NCBI GenBank assembly: GCA_946536225.1
Contig: CAMNEE010000001.1
Location: 1-64,000 of the forward strand
Direction of reading: 5' to 3'
Length of the DNA: 64,000 nt
Origin: UBA6985 sp946536225
GTDB lineage: Bacteria > Bacillota_I > Bacilli_A > RF39 > UBA660
The translations under genes and the position numbers were made by a program. This document shows positions 34,091 to 42,335 of the stretch, piece by piece. Under the pieces are notes generated by a model, which saw only the letters and a list, made by a program, of their open reading frames with translations, did no database searches and was not told where the DNA came from. Position 1 is the first letter of the stretch, and the number at the start of each line of letters is the position of its first letter.

Positions 34091-34213
34091 AACATGTGAA
34101 GAGCAAATATGTAATACAAAACAATCCTATACAACTTTAAACATATAAACTTAAACTCACGCTAAAAAGTATTTCTCTTCACATTAAAGATGTTGTTTAA
34201 CATCTTTTTTTTC
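34091..34213 (+). ncRNA. Candidate small RNA controlled by the phased repeats
   Basis: The sequence after the repeats is gene-free. A perfect 10-bp pair, ATGTGAAGAG/CTCTTCACAT (34093-34102/34175-34184), would join the ends of an RNA of about 90 nt; its interior is A/C-rich and unstructured. A terminator follows at once (AAGATGTT/AACATCTT, 34187-34206, with T run). The predicted start falls at the left arm. Family unknown. Confidence 0.55.
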
Positions 34214-34281
34214 TTTTACTTTTACTTTATTCGTGTTATTATATTTTATATAAATAGGGTAGAAGTCGGAGGATGATGATT

Positions 34282-34830
34282 ATGGAACATAAAGGAAATT
34301 TTATCTTATTATCAGGTTTATTAATTATTACATTATTAGTATGTGCTGCAGGTACAACTTTTTCATATTTAGGAGCTAAAGCAAATACTTCAGAAGGTAC
34401 TACAACTATTATTAATAGTAAAGGTATTATAAATGCTCAATTTGATCCTGAAATAAATGCAGGAATGGTTAATGCAGGAGAAACACTATTTACTAAAAAG
34501 TTTGTTATTAGTGGTAGTACTTCAACATCTGACAATGTTACTTATGAACTTGATTTAGATGTATCAAATAATACATATCAAAATAATGCTTTAGTATATA
34601 CAATTAATTCTACTAAAGATAATGGTCTTGCTATTCCAAGTAGTACAGCACCTGTTGAAATTCCAGGTGGTACTTCATTAATAAAAATTGGAAGTGGTTC
34701 ATTCTCTGGTCCTGTTAATGGTGGTAAACATGAATATGTTATTACTATTTATAGAAAAAGCGATGCTCCAATTTTTGATGGAGAAGCATCAACATTTAAT
34801 GCTCAATTAAAAGTTGTTGAAGCTGTATAA
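34282..34830 (+). CDS. SipW-type secreted protein, TasA/camelysin-like
   Basis: 182 residues from the ATG at 34282 (GGAGG nine bases upstream; two earlier ATGs are too close). The N-terminus MEHKGNFILLSGLLIITLLV ending CAAGTTFSYLGAKAN matches signal peptides cut by SipW-type peptidases (consensus like GGTYAYFTD). The mature part is a beta-rich domain (INAGMVNAGETLFTKKFVISG, VTYELDLDV) like TasA-family fibre or camelysin proteins. The matching peptidase is encoded at 44215. Its promoter region is next to the phased-repeat small RNA. Confidence 0.72.
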   Translation: MEHKGNFILLSGLLIITLLVCAAGTTFSYLGAKANTSEGTTTIINSKGIINAQFDPEINAGMVNAGETLFTKKFVISGSTSTSDNVTYELDLDVSNNTYQNNALVYTINSTKDNGLAIPSSTAPVEIPGGTSLIKIGSGSFSGPVNGGKHEYVITIYRKSDAPIFDGEASTFNAQLKVVEAV

Positions 34831-34859
34831 TAATTAAGTTAAAAAATGTTAAAAAAAAT

Positions 34860-34890
34860 AGGGTGTTTTTTAAAAAAACACTCTTTTTTT
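34860..34890 (+). terminator. Terminator of the secreted protein gene
   Basis: GGGTGTTTTTT/AAAAAACACTC stem and seven T. Confidence 0.85.
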
Positions 34891-34929
34891 GTGTTATAAT
34901 ACTTATTAACAATTAGAAGGTAGATGTCA

Positions 34930-37050
34930 ATGAAATATATAAGAGGGTTTTTGGATTTCTTAAAAAGAAATTTTTATGATAATACATTTGTTATGAATTA
35001 TATATTAATGTTTAGTGGTTTATTATTTGTTGAATTAATAGTTAAACTAATAAATGGTTATTCAATTATTTCGTGGTCAAGTGTTCGTATAATAGTTGGA
35101 TTAAGTATTATTTCACTTATTTTATCTTTTGCTATTTCATATCTTAAGAGTTATCAACAAAAGATTATAACAGGTGTAATTGTTTTTGCATTTTCGGCAT
35201 ATTCATGTATCCAATTAGGATTTTTAAAATTTTTAGGTGTATATGCTTCGCTTCAAAGTGCAAATCAAGCTGGAGCAGTTAAAGATTATATAAGTGATTT
35301 TCTTAAAAGTTTTAATCCACTTTTCTTAACTACATTTATCCCTTTTATAGGGCTTATGGTTATATATATTTTTAATAAGAGAAGAATATATAAAGTTAAT
35401 CATTATAGATTAGGCTTTGTATGTGGAATAATTGTTACTTTACTTGGTTGTGCTTATTTTGAATTAGTTGAACAAGAATATTTTCAAAATGATTTGCAAA
35501 CTGTTAGTAATCATGAACTATTTTTAACTGCATCTAATCCTATGCTTACTGTTAGTGAATACGGAACACTTGGTTTTATGCTTATGGATGCTAGAAATGC
35601 TGCTTTTCCTGTTGAAGTAAAATCAAAAGTATTTATTTCTGCTCAACCTAAAGAGTCTAGCGGAGAGGTTATTAAGGGGATTGATGATACTGTTTGGCAA
35701 TCCATTATTGATGAAGAACAAGATGAAGAATTAAAGAAACTTAGTAGTTACTTTATGAATAGAAGTAAAGCAACTAAGAATGATATGACTGGAATTTTTA
35801 AAGATAAGAATTTAATTGTTCTTATGCTTGAAAGTGTTAATGATATATTCCTAGAATATCCTGAATACTTTCCTAATATAAATAAAATTATGAAGGGTGG
35901 ATGGAATTGGGAAAATTATTATAGTCCTAGAAATGCTTGTGCTACTTTAAATAATGAATTTAGTGGTATGACATCACTTTATTCAATTAATAATACATGT
36001 ACTGCTAAAACATATGTTGATAATACATATTTTGAATCGATATTTAACATATTTAGAAATAGTGGATATTATGCATTTAGTGGTCATGATTATAATGAAC
36101 ATTATTATCCTAGAAGTATAATTCACCCTAATATGGGAAGTGAAAAGTACTATGGCGTTGAAGATTTGAATATTCCTTATGACCCTAATAATTATAAGAA
36201 TTGGGCAAATGATGATGATTTTATTAAAGCTATTTTAGGTATTCTAGATGGAGTAACTGAGAATAATGATAGATTTATGACTTGGTTAACTACAGTTTCT
36301 TCACATCAACCATATAATAGAGATTCTAATCAAGGTAACAGATATTTTGATATGACAGAAGGAACTGGATATCATAATGATATAAGACATTATATGAGTA
36401 AATTAAAAATTGTAGATGTTGCTCTTGGTGTTTTACTTGATGGGCTTGAAAAACGTGGAATCTTAGATGATACTGTAATAGTTTTATTTGGAGACCATTA
36501 TCCATATGGTATTGATACTAACATTTTAAATACAGTTATGTCTTATGATACAAATGTTGATATGAATGCAGAGCAAGTTCCATTTATTATATATAATAGT
36601 GAAATTACTGAAGCACACCCATATACATATGGCGAATACGCTACATATGTTGATATATTACCAACAATTGCAAATCTATTTGATTTAAACTATGAATCAA
36701 GATTATATATGGGTGAAGATTTATTTAGTGAAAATTATACATCCATTGCAATTTTTGCAGATGGTTCATGGAAGAATGAAGATACGTTCTTTAAAAACGC
36801 AAGTGGTGGAGACTCAGTAAGTAATTATTCTTCATTTGAACATACAACATTGGAATTAAAGTATATTAATGAAGATATTGCAGCCAGATTAACTAATAGT
36901 GTTAATGCTGTTAAATATAATTATTTTGCATATTTAAAAGAAAAAGTAGATGAAAAAGAAAAAGAAATTGAAAAATTACGTGAGACAGCATGTTTGATGA
37001 GAGATAAAGATTTATATTGTAATCAAGAAGATACAGATGATAATACTTAA
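34930..37050 (+). CDS. Lipoteichoic acid synthase-like sulfatase-fold protein
   Basis: 706 residues. Five N-terminal helices (about 20-190) are followed by an extracellular alkaline-phosphatase-fold domain (about 290-600). Motifs follow LtaS: LIVLMLESVN (metal Glu), the catalytic Thr in NACATLNNEFSGM, and VLFGDHYPYG (metal Asp-His). It should transfer glycerol phosphate from phosphatidylglycerol to a glycolipid anchor. I take the second ATG (34930) because AAGG is nine bases upstream. A charged tail (675-706) is unusual. The next gene starts 14 bases later, so they are probably one operon. Confidence 0.88.
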   Translation: MKYIRGFLDFLKRNFYDNTFVMNYILMFSGLLFVELIVKLINGYSIISWSSVRIIVGLSIISLILSFAISYLKSYQQKIITGVIVFAFSAYSCIQLGFLKFLGVYASLQSANQAGAVKDYISDFLKSFNPLFLTTFIPFIGLMVIYIFNKRRIYKVNHYRLGFVCGIIVTLLGCAYFELVEQEYFQNDLQTVSNHELFLTASNPMLTVSEYGTLGFMLMDARNAAFPVEVKSKVFISAQPKESSGEVIKGIDDTVWQSIIDEEQDEELKKLSSYFMNRSKATKNDMTGIFKDKNLIVLMLESVNDIFLEYPEYFPNINKIMKGGWNWENYYSPRNACATLNNEFSGMTSLYSINNTCTAKTYVDNTYFESIFNIFRNSGYYAFSGHDYNEHYYPRSIIHPNMGSEKYYGVEDLNIPYDPNNYKNWANDDDFIKAILGILDGVTENNDRFMTWLTTVSSHQPYNRDSNQGNRYFDMTEGTGYHNDIRHYMSKLKIVDVALGVLLDGLEKRGILDDTVIVLFGDHYPYGIDTNILNTVMSYDTNVDMNAEQVPFIIYNSEITEAHPYTYGEYATYVDILPTIANLFDLNYESRLYMGEDLFSENYTSIAIFADGSWKNEDTFFKNASGGDSVSNYSSFEHTTLELKYINEDIAARLTNSVNAVKYNYFAYLKEKVDEKEKEIEKLRETACLMRDKDLYCNQEDTDDNT

Positions 37051-37064
37051 TAGTTGAGGTGCCT

Positions 37065-38222
37065 ATGGAGTATGACGATAAAATTGCGCATTTAAATGAA
37101 GAGAAGAGAAGACTTGAAAGATGTAGTCTACGATCATCAGTATCTTCAAATTTAAGATATTTGTATGATTATGTTAGCTTAAATGGACTATATGATACTT
37201 TGGATGAAAAGTTTAATTTTGAGTTTTATGTTTCTCCTAACGGTCTTAAAACCTATAATAAACAAGAAAAAAGTAATAGGTATAATGATATTGTTTTTAA
37301 CAAAGAATATATGCATGATGGACATGATATGCATGAAGTCTTTTCAAGATTTAGTAACTTTTTTAAAGATGCTAACTTTTATGATTTTAGCAATCCTGGA
37401 TATGTTCAATTAAGTAGTCGTGAAAGACAAGAGATAATATATTCTTATTTAGATTATTTGATTCCAAATGGTTCTAAGTTATTTAAAGATTTAAGAGAAA
37501 GGTTTTCGTGTTTAATTGGTGCAGAATTGCCAGACTCTATTTTTGGTGAAACATATGTTTTTTATACTAAACCTGAGAATTCAACTATTTTTATCGATCA
37601 ATGTTTAAAGTATACTGATATTAATTATATGTTAGTAATTATCCACGAAATAATACATTATTATACAGCAATACTTGTAAAAGATTATGGGAATGCTAAT
37701 AGACTAGGACTTATATATAGTAATCTAGGTGAAGTTTTAAGTGTATATTCTGAATTTTCCTTTTTAGAGTGGCTAAAGAAAAATAGAATACATACTAAAA
37801 ATGCAGAGTTTACTTATAATTTTAATTTAGCAATATATTATGTTTTCATGGAAAGATTTAGATACTATTATTTCTGTCTTAAGAACAAAAGGGATGTAAA
37901 AATTGAGAATAATGGTGTAATAATGATTCCTCATAATGACTTAAATTTTGATAGTTATTATTCACTTGAAGTGCTAAAAACGGAAAAAGGTTTTGATTCA
38001 TCTGGTATTAAATATGTAATTGCTTTTTTAAAGGCCTTTGATTTATTAGATATGGAAGTAAATGGAGAAGATATGAATAGAGTATTTAAAGACTTCTTAG
38101 CTAATATTACTGATAAAAAACAGGAAACAAGAATATTATTTAACGAAAAAAATGATGATGCTATTCGTAAATACATTAAAGATAATGTTGAAGAATGCAA
38201 AAGACTATATAAATTTAAATAA
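37065..38222 (+). CDS. HExxH putative zinc metallopeptidase
   Basis: 385 residues, not matched to a named family. The zinc motif HEIIHYY lies at about residue 200, preceded by hydrophobic MLVII, with a possible third ligand Glu in LGEVLSVYSEF about 30 residues later, as in gluzincins. The rest is helical; there is no signal peptide or membrane segment, so it appears cytoplasmic despite its place after the LTA synthase gene. The start is ATG 37065 (GAGGTG upstream). It could be a degraded M3-like peptidase. Confidence 0.65.
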   Translation: MEYDDKIAHLNEEKRRLERCSLRSSVSSNLRYLYDYVSLNGLYDTLDEKFNFEFYVSPNGLKTYNKQEKSNRYNDIVFNKEYMHDGHDMHEVFSRFSNFFKDANFYDFSNPGYVQLSSRERQEIIYSYLDYLIPNGSKLFKDLRERFSCLIGAELPDSIFGETYVFYTKPENSTIFIDQCLKYTDINYMLVIIHEIIHYYTAILVKDYGNANRLGLIYSNLGEVLSVYSEFSFLEWLKKNRIHTKNAEFTYNFNLAIYYVFMERFRYYYFCLKNKRDVKIENNGVIMIPHNDLNFDSYYSLEVLKTEKGFDSSGIKYVIAFLKAFDLLDMEVNGEDMNRVFKDFLANITDKKQETRILFNEKNDDAIRKYIKDNVEECKRLYKFK

Positions 38223-38295
38223 ATTGGTTTGAAAGTTAATTTAAAATTGCTTTTAAAAATGTATTAAACTATAATTGTTATAGGAGGGTAATAAA

Positions 38296-39399
38296 ATGGT
38301 AAAAAAGAACAAAGAAACAAAGAAAGTTAATACTAAAGATATTAAAAAAGAAGAAATTAAGATTGTTGAAGTGAAAGAACCTGAAGAGGAAATTATTATT
38401 AAAGAAATTACTGAAGAAGAAGGAAAGAAAAGACTATTTACTAAAAGAGATATTGTTATTGCAGTAGTATTTTTAGTAATTGGTGTTGCTTTATCAATTG
38501 CTTTTGTTAATAGAGTTCCTAAACTTAAAGATGGAAGCGAAGCTGTAGTATCTTTAAAAGATAAAGATTATAGTTCTCAAGAATTATATGAAGAATTAAA
38601 GAAGTCTACTGGATTAAATACTATTCTTAGAAAGATAGATTTAGATTTAGTTAAGGCATATTATAATGGTTCTAAAGATGAAGAAATAAAGAAGACTGCT
38701 GAAGAACAAGCCGAAACATATCTTAAACAATATAGTTCATATGGTTATACAGAAGAAAACTTCTTAGCTCAATATGGATTTAAAAATAAAGATGAATTTA
38801 TTGATGCATTAAAAGAAGATACTATTTTAACTACATACTTTAATGATGCTGTTAAGAGCACTATTACTGAAGATGAAGTTAAAGCTTACTATGCTGCTAA
38901 TGGTATTGGTAAAAAGACAGTTTATATGTTCTCACAAAAAGATACTTCTGATGACTTAGAAGCTATTAGAAAATCACTTAAAAATGGTACTGATATTTCT
39001 AAGGTTGTAAGTAAGTATAAAGATAACTCAAAAGTTGTTGTTAATGATAAATTAGAAGTAGATTATAAATCTATTACTTCTTATACATCAAGTGTTATTG
39101 AAGTAATCAAGAATACTGAAGCAGGAAAATATTCAAAAGTGTTTACTGACTCTTCTCTTGGAAATGTAGTTATCTATGTAAGTAAAGCAGAAGATGCTCC
39201 AAAACTAGATGATATTAAAGATGAGATTTTAGATATTCTAGTTGGACAAAAACAATCTGCTGATCAAAAACTTTACTATGTAACATTCATTAACTTAAGA
39301 AAAGACAATGGTATTAAATTCTATGATAATGAATTAAAGAGCCAATACGCTGAATATGTAAAGACTTATACAACAGTTGAAGAAAATAAAGAACAATAA
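38296..39399 (+). CDS. Membrane-anchored PrsA/SurA-like foldase
   Basis: 367 residues. An acidic/basic N-tail (1-50) precedes one helix (about 52-70, IVIAVVFLVIGVALSIAFV), and an extracellular region resembling PrsA/SurA N-domains follows (SQELYEELKKSTGLNTILRKIDLDLV, ITEDEVKAYYAANG). A parvulin-like stretch (VYMFSQKD to GNVVIYVSKAED) may be a degenerate PPIase domain. Unlike PrsA there is no lipobox; the helix acts as anchor. It probably helps fold secreted proteins. AGGAGG start site. Confidence 0.78.
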   Translation: MVKKNKETKKVNTKDIKKEEIKIVEVKEPEEEIIIKEITEEEGKKRLFTKRDIVIAVVFLVIGVALSIAFVNRVPKLKDGSEAVVSLKDKDYSSQELYEELKKSTGLNTILRKIDLDLVKAYYNGSKDEEIKKTAEEQAETYLKQYSSYGYTEENFLAQYGFKNKDEFIDALKEDTILTTYFNDAVKSTITEDEVKAYYAANGIGKKTVYMFSQKDTSDDLEAIRKSLKNGTDISKVVSKYKDNSKVVVNDKLEVDYKSITSYTSSVIEVIKNTEAGKYSKVFTDSSLGNVVIYVSKAEDAPKLDDIKDEILDILVGQKQSADQKLYYVTFINLRKDNGIKFYDNELKSQYAEYVKTYTTVEENKEQ

Positions 39400-39404
39400 T
39401 AATA

Positions 39405-39431
39405 AGACACACCAAATGGTGTGTTTTTTCA
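39405..39431 (+). terminator. Terminator of the foldase gene
   Basis: ACACACC/GGTGTGT stem and six T. Confidence 0.9.
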
Positions 39432-39485
39432 TATGAGGATTTCTATAGATATGTTATAATAATAATTGTAGAGAAGGTGAATTAA

Positions 39486-40775
39486 ATGACAAAAATAAAA
39501 GATGTTTTTGCTAGAGAAATATTAGATTCAAGAGGTAATCCAACTGTTGAAGTTGATGTTACACTTGAAAATGGAATAATTGGTAGAGCTGCTGTTCCAA
39601 GTGGTGCTTCTACTGGAGAAAGAGAAGCACTAGAACTAAGAGATGGAGATGCTTCTAGATTCTTAGGTAAAGGTGTTTTAAAAGCCGTTAATAATGTTAA
39701 TGAAAATTTAAGAAATGTAGTAATTGGAATGGATGCTACAAATCAAAGAGAAATTGATAATGCTATGATTGAAGCAGATGGTACAAATGATAAATCTAAG
39801 TTTGGTGCTAATGCTATTCTTGGTGTATCACTTGCTGCTGCAAAAGCTGCTGCATTAGATGCAGGCAAACCACTTTATAAATATTTAAATGAAGATGGTG
39901 TTACACTTCCTGTTCCTATGATGAACGTTTTAAATGGTGGAGCTCATGCTGACTCATCAGTTGATTTCCAAGAGTATATGATTATGCCAGTTGGTGCTAA
40001 ATCAATTCATGAAGCAATTCGTATGGGTGCTGAAATATTCCATAATTTAAAGAAATTATTAAAAGCAGATGGAGAAGTTACTTCTGTTGGTGATGAAGGT
40101 GGATTTGCACCTAACTTAAAAGATAATGAAGAATCATTAAAATATATTGTAAGAGCAATAGAAGCTGCAGGATATAAACCAGGTGAAGAAGTTAAGATAG
40201 CAATGGATGTTGCAGCATCTGAATTCTATAATCCTGAAACAAAGATGTATGATTTAAAGAAGTCTAATGGTGGTTCTAAGACTACAGATGAAATGATTGA
40301 TTGGTTAGAAGAATTAGTTAATAAATATCCAATTATATCTATTGAAGATGGTCTTGGAGAAAGAGACTGGGACGGATGGAAGAAGTTAACTGATAGATTA
40401 TCATCAAGAATTCAAATTGTTGGAGATGACTTATTTGTTACTAATCCAAGTATCTTTAAAGAAGGAATTGAAAAAGGCATTGCTAATTCAATTTTAATCA
40501 AGTTAAATCAAATTGGTACATTATCAGAAACTATTGATGCTATTAATATGGCAAGAGAAAATGGTTATACTGCTGTTGTATCTCATAGAAGTGGTGAAAC
40601 TGAAGATACTACTTTAGCACATGTTGCTGTAGCATTTAATACAGGTGAAATCAAAACTGGATCTATGAGTAGAACAGATAGAATATGTAAATATAATGAG
40701 CTTATGAGAATTGAAGAAGAATTAGGAGAAAATGCTAAATACTTAGGTATAAGTGCATTTACTAGTATTAAATAA
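39486..40775 (+). CDS. eno: Enolase
   Basis: Converts 2-phosphoglycerate to phosphoenolpyruvate, 429 residues, full length. The N-terminus has VFAREILDSRGNPTVEVDV, with the loop SGASTGEREALELRDGD. Catalytic and metal regions include GDEGGFAPNL, the metal Glu in SIEDGLGERDWDGW, LFVTNP and the signature ILIKLNQIGTLSET, then SHRSGETEDTT. All active-site residues are normal. The iPGM homologue at 52089, the preceding glycolytic step, is by contrast degenerate. Confidence 0.98.
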   Translation: MTKIKDVFAREILDSRGNPTVEVDVTLENGIIGRAAVPSGASTGEREALELRDGDASRFLGKGVLKAVNNVNENLRNVVIGMDATNQREIDNAMIEADGTNDKSKFGANAILGVSLAAAKAAALDAGKPLYKYLNEDGVTLPVPMMNVLNGGAHADSSVDFQEYMIMPVGAKSIHEAIRMGAEIFHNLKKLLKADGEVTSVGDEGGFAPNLKDNEESLKYIVRAIEAAGYKPGEEVKIAMDVAASEFYNPETKMYDLKKSNGGSKTTDEMIDWLEELVNKYPIISIEDGLGERDWDGWKKLTDRLSSRIQIVGDDLFVTNPSIFKEGIEKGIANSILIKLNQIGTLSETIDAINMARENGYTAVVSHRSGETEDTTLAHVAVAFNTGEIKTGSMSRTDRICKYNELMRIEEELGENAKYLGISAFTSIK

Positions 40776-40776
40776 A

Positions 40777-41304
40777 ATGGCTAAGAAAAATACAAATGAT
40801 AAATCTAAGAAAAAAGGTTTTTTAATTATAGAAGGCCATGATAAAAATCCTTTAGTTAAATTTTGGAACTGGGGATGGGGTATATACTATGATAATCCTG
40901 AATTCTGGAACTATGTAATTGTTGGTGCTATTACTACTGTTTTATGTATAGCATTTAAACTTGCTTTATTACATACTGTTTTAGATCAAACTAATGGATT
41001 AGAGTTACAAATTGCAGAAGTTGCTTCCTGGGCATTTGCAGTAGTTATAGCTTATGTTTTAAATAGAATAGTTGTATTTAAATCTAAGACTAAAGGCAAA
41101 GATATGCTTAAGGAAATAGTTAACTTCGTTAATGCTAGAATATTTACTCAAGTAATTCAAATGGGAATTATGTTTGTTTTTGTAACAGCGTTAAAACTTG
41201 ATAGTGATGCTTGGGTATTATTCTTCACATTACTATGCCAAGTAATGCAAATAGTTGTAAATTATATAATTAGTAAATTAATTACATTTAAAAAGAAGGC
41301 TTAG
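40777..41304 (+). CDS. GtrA-family membrane protein
   Basis: 175 residues, four helices, with FWNYVIVGAITTVLCIAFK, the family motif WAFAVVIAYVLNRIVVFKSK and the tail VNYIISKLITFKKK. GtrA proteins are thought to flip lipid-linked sugars. The ATG at 40777 lies one base after the enolase stop and has no clear ribosome site; a GTG at 40753, overlapping eno and preceded by AGG, is possible. Either way it is coupled to eno. Confidence 0.85.
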   Translation: MAKKNTNDKSKKKGFLIIEGHDKNPLVKFWNWGWGIYYDNPEFWNYVIVGAITTVLCIAFKLALLHTVLDQTNGLELQIAEVASWAFAVVIAYVLNRIVVFKSKTKGKDMLKEIVNFVNARIFTQVIQMGIMFVFVTALKLDSDAWVLFFTLLCQVMQIVVNYIISKLITFKKKA

Positions 41305-41318
41305 CCTTCTTTTTTTAT
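41291..41318 (+). terminator. Terminator of eno-gtrA
   Basis: AAAGAAGGC/GCCTTCTTT stem over the stop codon, then T run. Confidence 0.9.
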
Positions 41319-41335
41319 TCCAAAATAAAAATCCC

Positions 41336-41731
41336 TTATGCAGGGACATTATTATCTAAAAAGTTATTAATTGAATTATAATCTGCAGAAGTATTATTTA
41401 CTTCTTCTGAAATTGTATCGAAATTAATTGCATTAAATTCGTTTGGCTCTTTTTCAGTAGAAATTACTTCTGATTTCATATTTAATTTAGCTAAATCATC
41501 ATCTAATACTTTAGATATATCAGTTAAATTAGTTTTGATTGATTCAATTTCATCAGCGTTTAATTCATATTCAACAATTCCTTCAAGGAATTTAATAGTA
41601 TCTAAATAAATTGAAGTTTCAGCTCTATAAAGTGAATATTCACTTGTTCTTTCTTTGAAAATTGCTTTTTCGAATTCTTCTATTTTATTTTTAGTACTAG
41701 TAATTAATGATTTTAATGCTTCTTTATCCAT
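41336..41731 (-). CDS. Small helical protein, unknown
   Basis: 131 residues from the ATG at 41731 (GAGGTG upstream). Residues 1-90 are predicted coiled (KSLITSTKNKIEEFEKAIFK, DEIESIKTNLTDISKVL); the tail is acidic and Asn-rich (DTISEEVNNTSADYNSINNF). No family recognised, no membrane segment. Confidence 0.6.
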   Translation of the reverse strand: MDKEALKSLITSTKNKIEEFEKAIFKERTSEYSLYRAETSIYLDTIKFLEGIVEYELNADEIESIKTNLTDISKVLDDDLAKLNMKSEVISTEKEPNEFNAINFDTISEEVNNTSADYNSINNFLDNNVPA

Positions 41732-41814
41732 TTTATACACCTCGTATCTTAAATAAAGTATATCAAAAAGAATAATGTAAGTAAATGATTTTACTTTTCT
41801 TGACTAGTATTTGA

Positions 41815-41842
41815 TTAAAAAAAGTTACTTTTTAGTAACTTT
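41815..41842. terminator. Terminator of the gene at 41825
   Basis: AAAGTTAC/GTAACTTT hairpin flanked by A and T runs; it serves the minus-strand membrane protein gene. Confidence 0.75.
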
Positions 41843-42274
41843 CTTTGGTTTTGTGTTTAATTTATCTTTTTCAGTTCTATATGCAATTATATTTAGAATA
41901 AAAATTGGAACAAATAATAATAGATTAATTGCTAGCTCTTTTAAATCATTTCCTACATTTATTGATAGGATTAACATTTCTACCCAGCAACCTATTGAAA
42001 TAGTCATGTATTCTAACTTTTTATAGATTATTGCCATAAGAGCAAATAGAGCTATAAAGAATAAAAGGAATAGAATAAGTGCCCACCAAGTAGAAGAGTA
42101 AACTGTTTCAAGTAGTTTTTCCACGCCATTTGATAGAATTGCTGAGTCAGAGTATTGAAGTGAATCAGTATATACAAATGATATTGTTGCAAATACACTT
42201 AAAATTATTTCTCCAAGTGTAAGAAATAGTAAATAAGGACTATGTTCTTTGAATAATTTTTTAATTACTTTCAT
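41825..42274 (-). CDS. Small multi-pass membrane protein, unknown
   Basis: 149 residues. Four predicted helices (about 14-33, 63-83, 90-108, 113-130) and a basic C-terminus TEKDKLNTKPKKVTKK. There is no recognised family motif. AGGTGATA precedes the ATG. The HerA-like gene is upstream on the same strand but separated by a terminator. Confidence 0.65.
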   Translation of the reverse strand: MKVIKKLFKEHSPYLLFLTLGEIILSVFATISFVYTDSLQYSDSAILSNGVEKLLETVYSSTWWALILFLLFFIALFALMAIIYKKLEYMTISIGCWVEMLILSINVGNDLKELAINLLLFVPIFILNIIAYRTEKDKLNTKPKKVTKK

Positions 42275-42302
42275 ATTATCACCTTTATAATTATAACATA
42301 AT

Positions 42303-42335
42303 TAAAAAAGAATGAACAAATTGTTCATTCTTATT
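42303..42335. terminator. Terminator of the HerA-like gene
   Basis: AAGAATGAAC/GTTCATTCTT stem with an A run on the left, so it acts on the minus strand. Confidence 0.88.

Noticed and set aside
37183..37413. 76-codon frame inside the HExxH gene
   Set aside because: It is a +1-frame shadow of the long gene, Met/Ile/Leu-rich from A/T codons, and has no ribosome site.
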